A stretch of 50,074 nt of DNA from Oscillospiraceae bacterium (GTDB lineage: Bacteria; Bacillota; Clostridia; Oscillospirales; Acutalibacteraceae). The stretch is taken from contig SVPH01000020.1 of the NCBI GenBank assembly GCA_015065965.1, positions 1 through 50,074 on the forward strand, written 5' to 3'. Positions 1 through 7,550 of this stretch are shown piece after piece (positions within the stretch are counted from its first letter, which is position 1; the number at the start of each line of letters is the position of its first letter). The translations under genes were made by a program, and so were the position numbers. Below the pieces are notes generated by a model, which saw only the letters and a program-made list of their open reading frames with translations, was not told where the DNA came from and ran no database searches.

Positions 1-84
1 TTGAAAATTGCGGATTTTATAGCGGTCCCGCCCCGCTACTCGCTTATCCGGGCTCAGATTCCCCGTCGAAATCCTTTCATCCCC
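1..84 (-). ncRNA. ssrA: tmRNA (SsrA), 5' part only, cut by window edge
   Basis: Read on the minus strand, the segment from 84 downward starts GGGGATGAAAGGATTTCGAC, which matches the conserved tmRNA 5' end (GGGG-N-GGATTCGACGGGG in the family). It lies 32 bases past the smpB stop, the usual place for ssrA. tmRNA forms the upper acceptor arm with its own 3' end and rescues stalled ribosomes together with SmpB. Only about 84 of the usual 350 or so bases are here, so the tag reading frame, pseudoknots and 3' CCA end are outside the window. The apparent ORF on the plus strand over this stretch is a shadow of the RNA gene. Confidence 0.85.
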
Positions 85-116
85 GTATATATAGAAGAAC
101 ACTGCTTTGCAATATT

Positions 117-575
117 CTATCTGCGCAAATTGCGTTCAATTGCACGCTGTGCATCTTTTTTTGCGGCAACCTCACGTTTATCATAGAGTTTTTTACCCTT
201 GCAAAGACCGATTTCAACCTTTGCTCTGCCCTTTGAGAAATAGACGCTCAACGGAACGATTGCAAGACCATCCTGCTTAACCTGAGCATAAAATCTTCTG
301 ATTTCTTTTTTGTGAAGCAGAAGACGTTTTGTTCTTAAGGGGTCGCGGTTGAAAATATTGCCCTGTTCATAAGGGCTGATGTGCATTCCGTTGACAAACA
401 TTTCTCCGTCTTTAACAAAGCACCATGAATCCTTCAGGTTTATTTTGCCCTGACGGATTGATTTTACTTCCGTTCCGAACAGTTCAATGCCTGCCTCAAG
501 TTTTTCAAGCACAAAATAGTCGTGGTATGCTTTTTTGTTCTGTGCAATTATTTTAATATTGCTGTTTTTTTCCAT
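117..575 (-). CDS. smpB: SsrA-binding protein SmpB
   Basis: SmpB binds tmRNA and delivers it to ribosomes stalled on non-stop mRNA. The 152-residue product has family length and the usual features: an N-terminal AQNKKAYHDYFV segment, the GIELFGTEVKSIRQGK core, the HISPYEQGN segment, and a basic C-terminal tail (KKDAQRAIERNLRR) that mimics the anticodon arm in the A site. A GTG lies three codons upstream at 584, but the AAAGG ribosome site is 8 bases from the ATG at 575, so 575 is taken as the start. It has its own consensus promoter (600-629) and is followed by ssrA, so the two trans-translation parts are neighbours. Confidence 0.95.
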   Translation of the reverse strand: MEKNSNIKIIAQNKKAYHDYFVLEKLEAGIELFGTEVKSIRQGKINLKDSWCFVKDGEMFVNGMHISPYEQGNIFNRDPLRTKRLLLHKKEIRRFYAQVKQDGLAIVPLSVYFSKGRAKVEIGLCKGKKLYDKREVAAKKDAQRAIERNLRR

Positions 576-599
576 TTTTTGCACCTTTCACGGTCTGCG

Positions 600-629
600 A
601 TTATACCACACATTAAATAAGTGTGTCAA
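600..629 (-). promoter_or_regulatory. sigma-A promoter of smpB
   Basis: The minus strand shows TTGACA (629-624), an 18 bp spacer and TATAAT (605-600), both consensus hexamers, 25 bases before the smpB start. The spacer contains an inverted repeat, CACAC-N9-GTGTG, which could be an operator or chance. The rest of 576-716 is AT-rich, with nothing else recognised. Confidence 0.8.
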
Positions 630-716
630 TATCTCATTTTTGTTGCAAAGAATCCGAAAAAATTTTAAATTTTTTATTTTAAGAATATTTATGGTTGGAT
701 AGAAGCAAGAAACACA

Positions 717-1148
717 TCATTTAGTGTTTTTGGAACCGTAAATTCTTTTTTTTGCGTAAAAATCTTTTTTCTTTTTCTTTTCTTCTGCTTCGCGTTTTGC
801 CGCTGCTGCTCTTTTTGCTTTGACTTTTGAGAGCGGCTTACCTTTCTTTGCAGGCTTTTTCTTTTTTTCTTCTTTATCCTTATCGGGATTTTCTTTGTAG
901 AAAACTATGCTGCCGCCTACAACCTGAACAACCTCGCTGCCCGTTGCCTCGGCAAGTTTATCCGCAAATTCTCTGGGGGTTTCGGGTGCGCTTTCAAGCA
1001 GCACTTTGATTTTTATGAGTTCTCTTTTTCTCAGTGCATCGGCAGTCTGAGCAACAAGTGCATCGGACATGCCGCCTTTTCCTATCTGGAAAAGAGGTTC
1101 AAGGCTGTTAGCCTGTGCTCTGAGTTGGGCTCTTTCTTTGCTTGTCAT
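717..1148 (-). CDS. yhbY: YhbY-type (CRM domain) RNA-binding protein with Lys-rich tail
   Basis: Residues 1-90 form a CRM/YhbY domain, the KH-like fold found in pre-50S-associated YhbY. It starts with the family pattern LR..A..LEPLFQIGKGG and carries the GKGG loop. The family binds 23S rRNA precursors during 50S assembly. From about residue 93 an unusual tail of some 50 residues is dominated by Lys, with Ala and Glu (PDKDKEEKKKKPAKKGKP and further KKKK runs). The tail is probably disordered and RNA-binding, by inference. The start codon overlaps the rdgB stop (TAATG) with GGAGG just upstream, so the two are translationally coupled. It is last in the dnaA-ftsY-rdgB-yhbY run. Confidence 0.85.
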   Translation of the reverse strand: MTSKERAQLRAQANSLEPLFQIGKGGMSDALVAQTADALRKRELIKIKVLLESAPETPREFADKLAEATGSEVVQVVGGSIVFYKENPDKDKEEKKKKPAKKGKPLSKVKAKRAAAAKREAEEKKKKKDFYAKKRIYGSKNTK

Positions 1149-1747
1149 TATTTGTCCTCCTCAATTTGCTTTGCAAGAAGGCGAACGGATTTGCCTCTGT
1201 GGCTGATTGCATCTTTTTCTTCCGCGGTGAGTTGAGCCATTGTTTTTTCACCGCCGTATTCAACGGGAAGGAAAAGAGGGTCATAGCCGAAGCCGCCGTT
1301 TCCGATTTCTTCATAGCCGATAAATCCTCTGCATTCGCCTCTGGCGATGAGTTTTTTACCATCGGGATAAACGCAGCATGCAACGCTTACGAAAGCCGCG
1401 CCTCTTTTGGAATCTTCAACGCCCTCAAGGGCTTTAAGGAGTTTTTTGTTGTTTGCGTCGTCGTTGCCGTGCTCACCTGCATACCTTGCGGAATAAACGC
1501 CGGGTGCGCCGTCAAGATAGTCGACAGCAAGACCCGAATCATCCGCTATACAGGGCATTCCGCTTTCTCTGCAGCCGCTTTCGGCTTTGATAAAAGCATT
1601 TTCTTCAAATGTTGTTCCTGTTTCTTCCGCATCGGTCAGTTCAATGCCTGCTTCTTCCGCAAGAAGAACTCTTATACCGAGAGGTGCGAGAATTCTCTGC
1701 ATCTCGTCTCTCTTTTTCATATTATGTGTTGCAATGATGTAATCCAT
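1148..1747 (-). CDS. rdgB: Non-canonical purine NTP pyrophosphatase (RdgB/HAM1)
   Basis: This enzyme hydrolyses dITP, ITP and XTP to the monophosphate plus pyrophosphate and so keeps deaminated purines out of DNA and RNA. The 199-residue product has the HAM1 marks: N-terminal IIATHNMKKRDEM (substrate-binding T-x-N-x-x-K type), GTTFEENAFIKAE, the metal/substrate loop PCIADDSGLAVDYL, GAPGVYSARYAG, and GFGYDPLF near the C-terminus, ending with a SHRGK motif. It starts 5 bases after the ftsY stop and overlaps yhbY, so it sits in the operon. Confidence 0.95.
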   Translation of the reverse strand: MDYIIATHNMKKRDEMQRILAPLGIRVLLAEEAGIELTDAEETGTTFEENAFIKAESGCRESGMPCIADDSGLAVDYLDGAPGVYSARYAGEHGNDDANNKKLLKALEGVEDSKRGAAFVSVACCVYPDGKKLIARGECRGFIGYEEIGNGGFGYDPLFLPVEYGGEKTMAQLTAEEKDAISHRGKSVRLLAKQIEEDK

Positions 1748-1752
1748 ATATA

Positions 1753-2676
1753 TTATTCCTCATCTTTGTCTTCTTCAAACAATCCGTCGGCAAAAGCCTT
1801 TGAATTAAACGGCCTGAGGTCGTCAATTCCTTCGCCTACACCGATAAATTTAACCGGTACTTTGAGGTCATTCTTGATTGCAAGAACAACGCCGCCTTTT
1901 GCAGTGCCGTCAAGTTTGGTCAGGATAATACCGGTGATTTCGGCAACATCCTTGAATTCCTTTGCCTGATTGACTGCATTCTGACCTGTTGTTGCATCAA
2001 GAACAAGCAGAATTTCTCGGTCAGCATAGGGAAGTTGACGGTCGATAACTCTGTATATCTTGGCAAGTTCTTCCATAAGATTTTTCTTGTTATGGAGTCT
2101 GCCTGCCGTGTCGCAGATAATAATATCGGCATTTCTTGCTTTACCTGCGGCGATTGTGTCAAAAACAACGGCTGCAGGGTCGGCGCCTTCTTTGTGTTTT
2201 ACAATATCAACGCCTGCACGGTCTGCCCAGATTTCAAGTTGGTCAATAGCCGCCGCTCTGAAAGTATCCGCTGCGCCGAGGATAACTTTTTTGCCTTCTG
2301 CCTTAAACATGGCAGCCATTTTGCCGATTGATGTTGTTTTGCCCACGCCGTTAACGCCGATAACAAGAATAACAGAAGGAACTGTTATCATATCAAGTTC
2401 TTCGCCGCCGCTGAGAAGTTCGGCAACGATATCCCTGATTTCTTCTTTAACATCTTTTACTTTGCGAAGATTTTTTTTAAAAACCGAGTCTCTGAGTCTT
2501 TCAACGATTTCCGTTGCGGTAGTAACACCTACATCCGCCATAACGAGGATTTCTTCAAGTTCCTCGTAAAAATCGTCATCAATTTCGTTTTTTCCGTAGA
2601 GAGCAGCGTTGATAGCACCGCTCATGCTGTCACGGGTCTTTTTCAGACCTTTGTTTATTCTTTTGAAAAGTCCCAT
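1753..2676 (-). CDS. ftsY: Signal recognition particle receptor FtsY
   Basis: FtsY is the SRP receptor GTPase that docks Ffh-ribosome complexes at the membrane and passes them to SecYEG. The 307-residue product is a short form without the long acidic A domain of E. coli. It has an amphipathic N-terminus (MGLFKRINKGLKKTRDSM) that could bind membrane, the helical N domain, then the G domain with GVNGVGKTTSIGKMA (P-loop), ADTFRAAA, DTAGR and TKLDGTAKGG. The start follows GAGG by 6 bases. It lies 25 bases after dnaA with no terminator, so co-transcription with dnaA is likely. ffh is not in the window. Confidence 0.96.
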   Translation of the reverse strand: MGLFKRINKGLKKTRDSMSGAINAALYGKNEIDDDFYEELEEILVMADVGVTTATEIVERLRDSVFKKNLRKVKDVKEEIRDIVAELLSGGEELDMITVPSVILVIGVNGVGKTTSIGKMAAMFKAEGKKVILGAADTFRAAAIDQLEIWADRAGVDIVKHKEGADPAAVVFDTIAAGKARNADIIICDTAGRLHNKKNLMEELAKIYRVIDRQLPYADREILLVLDATTGQNAVNQAKEFKDVAEITGIILTKLDGTAKGGVVLAIKNDLKVPVKFIGVGEGIDDLRPFNSKAFADGLFEEDKDEE

Positions 2677-2701
2677 AGCGTACCTCTATATATAAAATGT
2701 A

Positions 2702-4021
2702 TTACTGTTCCTGAACGTTTTTGATAATTTTGTCAATAGTTTTCTTAAGCGAAGGATCGTTTGCTGAGTCCTTTGCAATGGTTTCAACCGAGTAGAGAAT
2801 GGTTGTCCTGTCCCTGCCGCCAAAGTATTCGCTGATTTCTTTCTGAGTAAGGTCGGTAATTTCCCTTACTATGTAAATGGCAACCTGCCTTGCTCTTGCG
2901 GTTTTTGCATCTTTCTTTTTTGAAATAATATCCGCCTGAGGAACACCGAAAGTTCTTGATGTTTCCGAAATAATGTTGCTGACAATTGAGGAAACGGGTC
3001 TGCTGTCGGTCATGATATCGCGGATAGCATTCTGCGCCATTGCAATATTTATCAATGAACCCTCAATGTTAACGAGTGCATTTATCTTTTTAACCGCACC
3101 TTCAAGTTGACGGATATTTGCCTTGATTTTTTCGGCAATAAACTGAACAACATCGGGCGGAAGTTCAAGGCCGAGGGTATCGGCTTTGCGCTGAATAATA
3201 GCCATCCTTGTTTCAATATCGGGCGGCTGAATATCCGCAATAAGTCCCCATTCAAAACGGTTGCGAAGTCTTTCATCAAGAATTTCAATGTCTTTGGGCG
3301 CACGGTCAGATGCAAGAACAATTTGTTTGCCGTCCTGAGTAAGAGCATTGAAAGTGTGGAAGAACTCCTCCTGAGTAGATTCTTTGCCTGCAATAAACTG
3401 GATATCGTCAACAAGAAGAACATCGCAGTTTCTGTATTTATTATGGATTTCTTTCATTGTTTTTTCTTTGATGCCGTCAACAATAAGGCTTACGAAATCC
3501 TCGCCGCGGGTAAAAATGATATCCGCATTGGGATTTTTGCTCTTGATTTCATTGCTGATAGCGCAAAGAAGATGGGTTTTGCCAAGTCCCGAGTTGCCGT
3601 AAATAAACAAAGGGTTATATGCTGCGCCCGGAGTTGCCGCAACAGCCTGAGCCGCTGCATGGGCAAATTTATTAGATGAACCTACAACGAAAGTTTCAAA
3701 TGTATTTTTTTCAATGCTGAGCGAAGTGCTGCCTGCACCGCCCGAAGCCTGAGCGGTTGCAGCCGCCTTTGCAACGGCATTTGGGTCAACGAGGCTGATT
3801 TCAATATCAAATCCCATAACCGATTTAAAAGCATCGGCAAGGTCGCTCATAAATTTTTGCTCAATAATTCTTTTTACGAACTCGCTTGCGGAGATTTCAA
3901 CTTTTGTGCCGTCAAAACTGATTATTTCAAGAGGTTTGAACCATATATCATAAATAACTTCGCCGCATGTTGATTTAAGCCGTTCGCAAACAAGTGCCCA
4001 CATCTCTTTGAGAGATTCCAT
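2702..4021 (-). CDS. dnaA: Chromosomal replication initiator DnaA
   Basis: DnaA binds DnaA boxes at oriC, forms an ATP-dependent filament and melts the origin. The 439-residue protein has domain I at the N-terminus (MESLKEMWALVCERLK), a short Ala/Ser/Gly-rich domain II around residues 85-100, the AAA+ domain with GNSGLGKTHLL (Walker A) and LLVDDIQFI (Walker B), and the C-terminal DNA-binding domain ending with the signature GGRDRTTILYSVETI. An ATG five codons upstream is possible, but GGAGGAG lies 6 bases before the ATG at 4021. The gene is divergent from rpmH, as in many Firmicutes, but ftsY rather than dnaN follows it. Confidence 0.97.
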   Translation of the reverse strand: MESLKEMWALVCERLKSTCGEVIYDIWFKPLEIISFDGTKVEISASEFVKRIIEQKFMSDLADAFKSVMGFDIEISLVDPNAVAKAAATAQASGGAGSTSLSIEKNTFETFVVGSSNKFAHAAAQAVAATPGAAYNPLFIYGNSGLGKTHLLCAISNEIKSKNPNADIIFTRGEDFVSLIVDGIKEKTMKEIHNKYRNCDVLLVDDIQFIAGKESTQEEFFHTFNALTQDGKQIVLASDRAPKDIEILDERLRNRFEWGLIADIQPPDIETRMAIIQRKADTLGLELPPDVVQFIAEKIKANIRQLEGAVKKINALVNIEGSLINIAMAQNAIRDIMTDSRPVSSIVSNIISETSRTFGVPQADIISKKKDAKTARARQVAIYIVREITDLTQKEISEYFGGRDRTTILYSVETIAKDSANDPSLKKTIDKIIKNVQEQ

Positions 4022-4103
4022 ATCTTTCTCCTCCATGTCAATTTTTATACATCATTGAATTTAACGCAGTCTAACTCATTTTACTGATAATGATACATAA
4101 TAC

Positions 4104-4132
4104 AGTATAACACAGAGATTTTTACATTTCAA
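4104..4132 (-). promoter_or_regulatory. sigma-A promoter of dnaA
   Basis: The minus strand shows TTGAAA (4132-4127), a 17 bp spacer and TATACT (4109-4104), about 80 bases upstream of the dnaA start. The DnaA boxes at 4161-4180 lie just upstream of the -35 element, so autoregulation by DnaA is possible. Confidence 0.7.
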
Positions 4133-4160
4133 GAAGAAAAGCAAAATCTTTTCACGCACA

Positions 4161-4180
4161 GGTGGATAACTTGTGTATAA
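4161..4180 (-). promoter_or_regulatory. Two DnaA boxes in the candidate oriC (dnaA-rpmH gap)
   Basis: On the minus strand, TTATACACA (4180-4172) fits the TTATNCACA consensus fully, and TTATCCACC (4169-4161) has one mismatch. They are 2 bases apart and in the same direction. The surrounding gap (4022-4402) is very AT-rich and carries divergent promoters for dnaA and rpmH. A weaker match, TTATACATC, lies near 4045. The layout suggests an origin, but only two good boxes are seen. Confidence 0.6.
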
Positions 4181-4214
4181 AACAAAAGAAAAACAAACTT
4201 AATTGAAAAAAATG

Positions 4215-4244
4215 TTGACATTACAGGTCAAGTTGTTATATAAT
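4215..4244 (+). promoter_or_regulatory. Consensus sigma-A promoter of rpmH operon
   Basis: TTGACA (4215-4220), an 18 bp spacer and TATAAT (4239-4244) are both perfect hexamers, suiting a highly expressed ribosomal protein operon. The roughly 150-base leader to rpmH contains two small hairpins (AGGGG-TATG-CCCCT near 4255, and GATTC-GCAA-GAATC near 4352) of unknown relevance. Confidence 0.85.
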
Positions 4245-4402
4245 GTGTACTCTGAGGGGTATGCCCCTTGGTTTGTCATGCGCTTTTTTAAGTTTTGTTT
4301 AATAATCATTTTTAATTGCAGGGTACTTGCCGCATTTAATTTTGATTGTTTCTGATTCGCAAGAATCCGAAAATATATAAAAGTGAAACGGAGGTTAGCA
4401 GA

Positions 4403-4537
4403 ATGAAAAGAACTTACCAGCCCAAGAAGCGTCATCGCAAGATGGAACACGGCTTCCGCAAGAGAATGGCTGACAGAAACGGCCGCAAGGTTCTTGCTCG
4501 CCGCAGAGCAAAGGGCAGAAAGCAACTCACTTATTAA
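4403..4537 (+). CDS. rpmH: 50S ribosomal protein L34
   Basis: A 44-residue, very basic protein with the L34 signature from the first residue ([20 protein letters not shown]) and the usual ending [13 protein letters not shown]34 binds 23S rRNA in the large subunit. GGAGG lies 9 bases before the ATG. A longer in-frame reading from 4346 adds 19 residues without family support and was discarded. It is the first gene of the rpmH-rnpA-yidD-yidC-khpB run. Confidence 0.97.
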   Translation: MKRTYQPKKRHRKMEHGFRKRMADRNGRKVLARRRAKGRKQLTY

Positions 4538-4558
4538 TCCGAAAAGGGATTGGTGAAG

Positions 4559-4918
4559 ATGCAAAAAGCAGTTACCTTAAAGCAAAACACCGAATTTCAC
4601 CGTGCCTATGGCAAGGGCAAGGTCAGAACCTCGCCCGGGCTTGTGACTTATGCTGTTAAAAACAGGGGTCAGGGCGTGCGCTTAGGCATTACTGCCGCAA
4701 AAAAACTTGGCAGTGCAGTTGAGAGAAACAGATGCCGCCGCATTATCAGGGCGGCATTCTCCTCACTCTATCCAAAATGCAGCGGTAACTACGATATCGT
4801 GTTTGTGGCAAGGTTCAAAACAAAAAAACTTAAAAGCAACGACCTTTTGCCCGTCATGCAGCAGCATTTGACGGAACTCGGCGTTGTTCGCGGCGGTGCG
4901 GAGGCTGAATCTCAATGA
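4559..4918 (+). CDS. rnpA: Ribonuclease P protein component
   Basis: RnpA is the protein cofactor of RNase P, which matures tRNA 5' ends and also tmRNA. The 119-residue product opens [20 protein letters not shown], the family start, and has the conserved basic helix [14 protein letters not shown] (RNR-type motif). The ATG at 4559 fits the family best, but in-frame TTG (4550) and GTG (4553) could also be used with the AAAGGG site at 4543. The 3' end overlaps yidD by 4 bases (ATGA), so translation is coupled. Confidence 0.95.
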   Translation: MQKAVTLKQNTEFHRAYGKGKVRTSPGLVTYAVKNRGQGVRLGITAAKKLGSAVERNRCRRIIRAAFSSLYPKCSGNYDIVFVARFKTKKLKSNDLLPVMQQHLTELGVVRGGAEAESQ

Positions 4919-5157
4919 AAAAATTCCTGCTTTCCGCAATAAGTTTTTATCAGAAGCGGATCTCCCCGCTGTTCCCGCCAAGATGCAGGTATTATCCGAC
5001 CTGTTCACATTATGCCGTTGAGGCTATTCAGGTTCACGGAGTTATCCGGGGGACCCTTTTAACTTTATTCAGATTAATGAGGTGCAACATACTTTTTCCG
5101 GGCGGATACGATCCGGTACCGCCAAAAAAGCACCGTCATTCGGAGGACAAAAAATGA
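4915..5157 (+). CDS. yidD: Membrane protein insertion efficiency factor YidD
   Basis: An 80-residue member of the YidD (DUF37) family, recognised by [32 protein letters not shown] and the [10 protein letters not shown] ending. The three Cys residues and the N-terminal amphipathic helix are kept. YidD is a peripheral inner-membrane protein thought to aid YidC-dependent insertion. It overlaps rnpA and yidC by 4 bases at each end, the order conserved across bacteria. Confidence 0.95.
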   Translation: MKKFLLSAISFYQKRISPLFPPRCRYYPTCSHYAVEAIQVHGVIRGTLLTLFRLMRCNILFPGGYDPVPPKKHRHSEDKK

Positions 5158-6119
5158 CCGGTATTTATGAAGTTCTCGGTGTACCCTTTGGCTTTGTACT
5201 CAGACTTATCTATGATACAATCGGTTTTGGCAACTATGCCATTGCGATTGTTTTGCTGACTTTATTTGCAAGAATTCTTATGATTCCGTCATCTGTCAGC
5301 CAGCAGAAGGGTATGGTCAAAACACAGCGAATCCAGGCAAAAATCCGTAAAATTCAAACTAAATATGCAGGAAATCAGCAGAAGATTCAGGAAGAAACCA
5401 ATGCTCTTTATCAAAGAGAAGGTTACAATCCCATGGGTGCAGGCTGTGCCCCCATGCTTATTCAGTTTGTTCTGCTTTTCGGTCTTATCGGCGCTATTTA
5501 CTATCCTCTGAGCAATTTCCTCTATGACAGTGAAATTACGAAGGAAGAAATTTCGCTGCTCACTAAGGCTGTTACAGACCTTGGCTTAACGGGTAACACA
5601 AAGAGCACCCATCTTGTTGAACTTATTATTATTCAGAACATTGATTCATTGCAGAATATTGCAGGCGTAAGCGAAACTGCTTATGAAGCAATAAAAGGCA
5701 TCAACTTCAATTTCTTCGGCCTTTTCTCACTCGGCGATATTCCCATGAATCACAAAGAAATCCATGTTATATGGGTTATTCCCGTGCTTTCCTTCCTTTC
5801 ATCAATGGCAACGGGTCTTTATTCACAACGCAAACAAAAACAGAACAATCCTGCTATGGCAAGTAACGCTATGATGACAGGCTGTATGACTTTCGGTATG
5901 CCCCTGTTCTCACTTTATTTTGTTGTTAACTACCCTGCAGGTATCGGTATTTACTGGATTGCGTCCAGTATTTTCGGATTCCTTTCAACAGTTATCATCG
6001 GCCACTTCTACAACCCCAAAAAGATGATGGCAAGGCTTATGGTTGACGAAACGGTTGAACGCCGTTCAAAAGAAAACAGCATTAAACTTGCCGCCGAAAG
6101 AAAGGAAAAAAAGAACTAA
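5154..6119 (+). CDS. yidC: Membrane insertase YidC/OxaA family
   Basis: YidC inserts and folds membrane proteins. This is the Gram-positive short form (321 residues, no large periplasmic domain). Hydrophobic segments are visible near residues 5-25 and 25-40, 95-115, 200-220 and 245-290. A Lys/Gln-rich cytoplasmic loop follows the second segment ([21 protein letters not shown]), with an Arg in RILMIP in the position of the hydrophilic-groove arginine. The tail is Lys-rich. GGAGG lies 7 bases before the ATG at 5154, and the longer reading from 5082 runs through yidD in another frame. No lipoprotein signal is seen at the start, unlike the SpoIIIJ type of Bacillus. Confidence 0.93.
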   Translation: MTGIYEVLGVPFGFVLRLIYDTIGFGNYAIAIVLLTLFARILMIPSSVSQQKGMVKTQRIQAKIRKIQTKYAGNQQKIQEETNALYQREGYNPMGAGCAPMLIQFVLLFGLIGAIYYPLSNFLYDSEITKEEISLLTKAVTDLGLTGNTKSTHLVELIIIQNIDSLQNIAGVSETAYEAIKGINFNFFGLFSLGDIPMNHKEIHVIWVIPVLSFLSSMATGLYSQRKQKQNNPAMASNAMMTGCMTFGMPLFSLYFVVNYPAGIGIYWIASSIFGFLSTVIIGHFYNPKKMMARLMVDETVERRSKENSIKLAAERKEKKN

Positions 6120-6142
6120 CACATTTCAGGTGGTGAAACATT

Positions 6143-6985
6143 TTGATAAAAGAAGCAATCGGCACAGGTTCTACTATTGACGAAGCAAAAGATGCTGCTC
6201 TCAAGGCTCTTGCAGCCCCTGAAGATGCAGATATAAAATATGATGTTATCGAAATGCCCAAAGCAAAGGTTTTTGGTCTTTTTGGCGGATCACCCGCTAA
6301 AATGAGAGCGTATTATGAGGTTGAGGATGATCCGTTTGTAAAGGCAAAAGAATATATCCTCACAATCATCAAAAGCCTCGGCATTGAGGAAGCAACAATC
6401 GAAGTTGAAGCAGATGATGAAGATGTACGCATCTCAATCAGTTGCGGTGATGATTACGGCTCGGTAATCGGCAGAAGAGGCGAAACTCTTGATGCTATCC
6501 AGTATCTCACACGCCTTGTTATCAACAGAGGTTCAGAGGATTACAAGAGAGTTTCAATCAATGTAGGCAATTACAGAGAAAAGAGAGAAAACACTCTCAG
6601 ATCTCTCGCTCGCAAGAATGCCGCAAAGGTAAGAAAGTACGGCAGAAATGTTGTGCTTGAGCCCATGAACCCCTATGAAAGAAGAATTATTCATACAACC
6701 GTTCAGGAAATCGAAGGCGTTACCTCACATTCAGTAGGCAGCGACGGCGACAGAAAGGTTGTTATCACTCTTGAAGAAGGCGTGAAGCCTACAAACGGCG
6801 GCGGTTATAATAACAGAGGCCGCGGCGGATATAACAAGGGCGGCAACAGAGGCGGCTACCGCAACGGCGGTAACAGAGGCGGTTACAGAAGAGAGAATTC
6901 AGATGCACCCGCAGCCCCCTCAAGAGCACCCCGTTCAGATTCCGCAGGTTCGCTCTACGGCAAGATTGAAATTAATAAGGACTAA
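6143..6985 (+). CDS. khpB: RNA-binding protein KhpB/Jag (EloR) with RGG-rich tail
   Basis: A 280-residue protein with a Jag_N domain (about 1-50), a type II KH domain with the loop GSVIGRRGETLDAIQYL (about 105-125), and an R3H domain with NPYERRIIH (about 175-183). In other Firmicutes KhpB/EloR pairs with KhpA and affects cell elongation and mRNA fate. From about residue 220 there is a Gly/Arg/Asn/Tyr-rich tail with repeated RGGY-type units (GGYNNRGRGGYNKGGNRGGY). The start is TTG with AGGTGG upstream. It is the last gene before a strong terminator and sits after yidC, as usual. Confidence 0.9.
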   Translation: MIKEAIGTGSTIDEAKDAALKALAAPEDADIKYDVIEMPKAKVFGLFGGSPAKMRAYYEVEDDPFVKAKEYILTIIKSLGIEEATIEVEADDEDVRISISCGDDYGSVIGRRGETLDAIQYLTRLVINRGSEDYKRVSINVGNYREKRENTLRSLARKNAAKVRKYGRNVVLEPMNPYERRIIHTTVQEIEGVTSHSVGSDGDRKVVITLEEGVKPTNGGGYNNRGRGGYNKGGNRGGYRNGGNRGGYRRENSDAPAAPSRAPRSDSAGSLYGKIEINKD

Positions 6986-6990
6986 TACAA

Positions 6991-7021
6991 AACCCTCGGT
7001 TGAAAAACCGAGGGTTTTTTG
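6991..7021. terminator. Intrinsic terminator after khpB
   Basis: The stem AACCCTCGGTT/AACCGAGGGTT has a 3-base loop and is followed by TTTTTT on the plus strand. On the other strand a shorter T run follows the stem, so it may also stop transcripts coming from the aro operon. Confidence 0.85.
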
Positions 7022-7054
7022 ACTGCCATCAAGCGGTATGTCAATTTTATAGAG

Positions 7055-7112
7055 TAGGGCGGGATGCCTTCATCCCGCCGTTTTTTCGGCGGCTTGTGGG
7101 CAAGCCGCCCTA
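7055..7112. repeat. Double-hairpin palindromic element (REP-like)
   Basis: Two 9-bp hairpins, GGCGGGATG-CCTT-CATCCCGCC and GGCGGCTTG-TGGG-CAAGCCGCC, are separated by a T run and bounded by TAGGGCGG ... CCGCCCTA. The first hairpin plus TTTTTT would also end plus-strand transcription. The design resembles short interspersed palindromes of Clostridia genomes. Only one copy is in the window. Confidence 0.6.
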
Positions 7113-7124
7113 CACGGGTTAAAT

Positions 7125-7550
7125 TTATTTACTCAACAAATGGTCAATTGCTCTGAGGTAACCGTCAAAGCCGAGACCTATGAAGGCTTTTTCGCACGCC
7201 ATGCCGGCGTATGAGATTTGCCTGAAATCTTCTCTTGACGAAACATCGGAGATATGCACCTCAACGGCAGGCAGAGCAACCGATTTGAGTGCATCAAGAA
7301 TAGCAATGCTTGTGTGAGTGTATGCTGCGGGATTAATGACGATTCCGTCAAAGTTATCGTATGCTTTCTGAATTTTATCAACAATATCTCCTTCGTGGTT
7401 TGACTGAAAAAGTTCAACCTCAGCATCTTTTTCGGCGGCATAATCCGATATTAGGGAGCAGAGTTCGGCATAGGAATTTTTGCCGTATATGCCGGGTTCT
7501 CTGATGCCGAGCATATTTATATTAGGGCCGTTGATTACAAGGATACGCAT
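7125..7550 (-). CDS. aroQ: 3-Dehydroquinate dehydratase, type II
   Basis: AroQ converts 3-dehydroquinate to 3-dehydroshikimate (third shikimate step). The 141-residue product shows the type II signatures: ILVINGPNINMLGIREPGIYG with the catalytic Tyr, QSNHEGDIVDKIQ, VINPAAYTHTS, and VEVHISDVSSREDFR with the catalytic His. Its length is normal for the small dodecameric enzyme. The first 16 bases overlap the end of the aroE-aroK fusion. It is the last gene of the operon. Confidence 0.96.
   Translation of the reverse strand: MRILVINGPNINMLGIREPGIYGKNSYAELCSLISDYAAEKDAEVELFQSNHEGDIVDKIQKAYDNFDGIVINPAAYTHTSIAILDALKSVALPAVEVHISDVSSREDFRQISYAGMACEKAFIGLGFDGYLRAIDHLLSK

Noticed and set aside
1-186. 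61-residue plus-strand frame at the left edge
   Set aside because: It runs antisense through the tmRNA 5' end and the smpB 3' end and has no ribosome site.
1142-1969. 275-residue plus-strand frame
   Set aside because: It is antisense to rdgB and ftsY, both strongly recognised, and its composition is that of a shadow frame.
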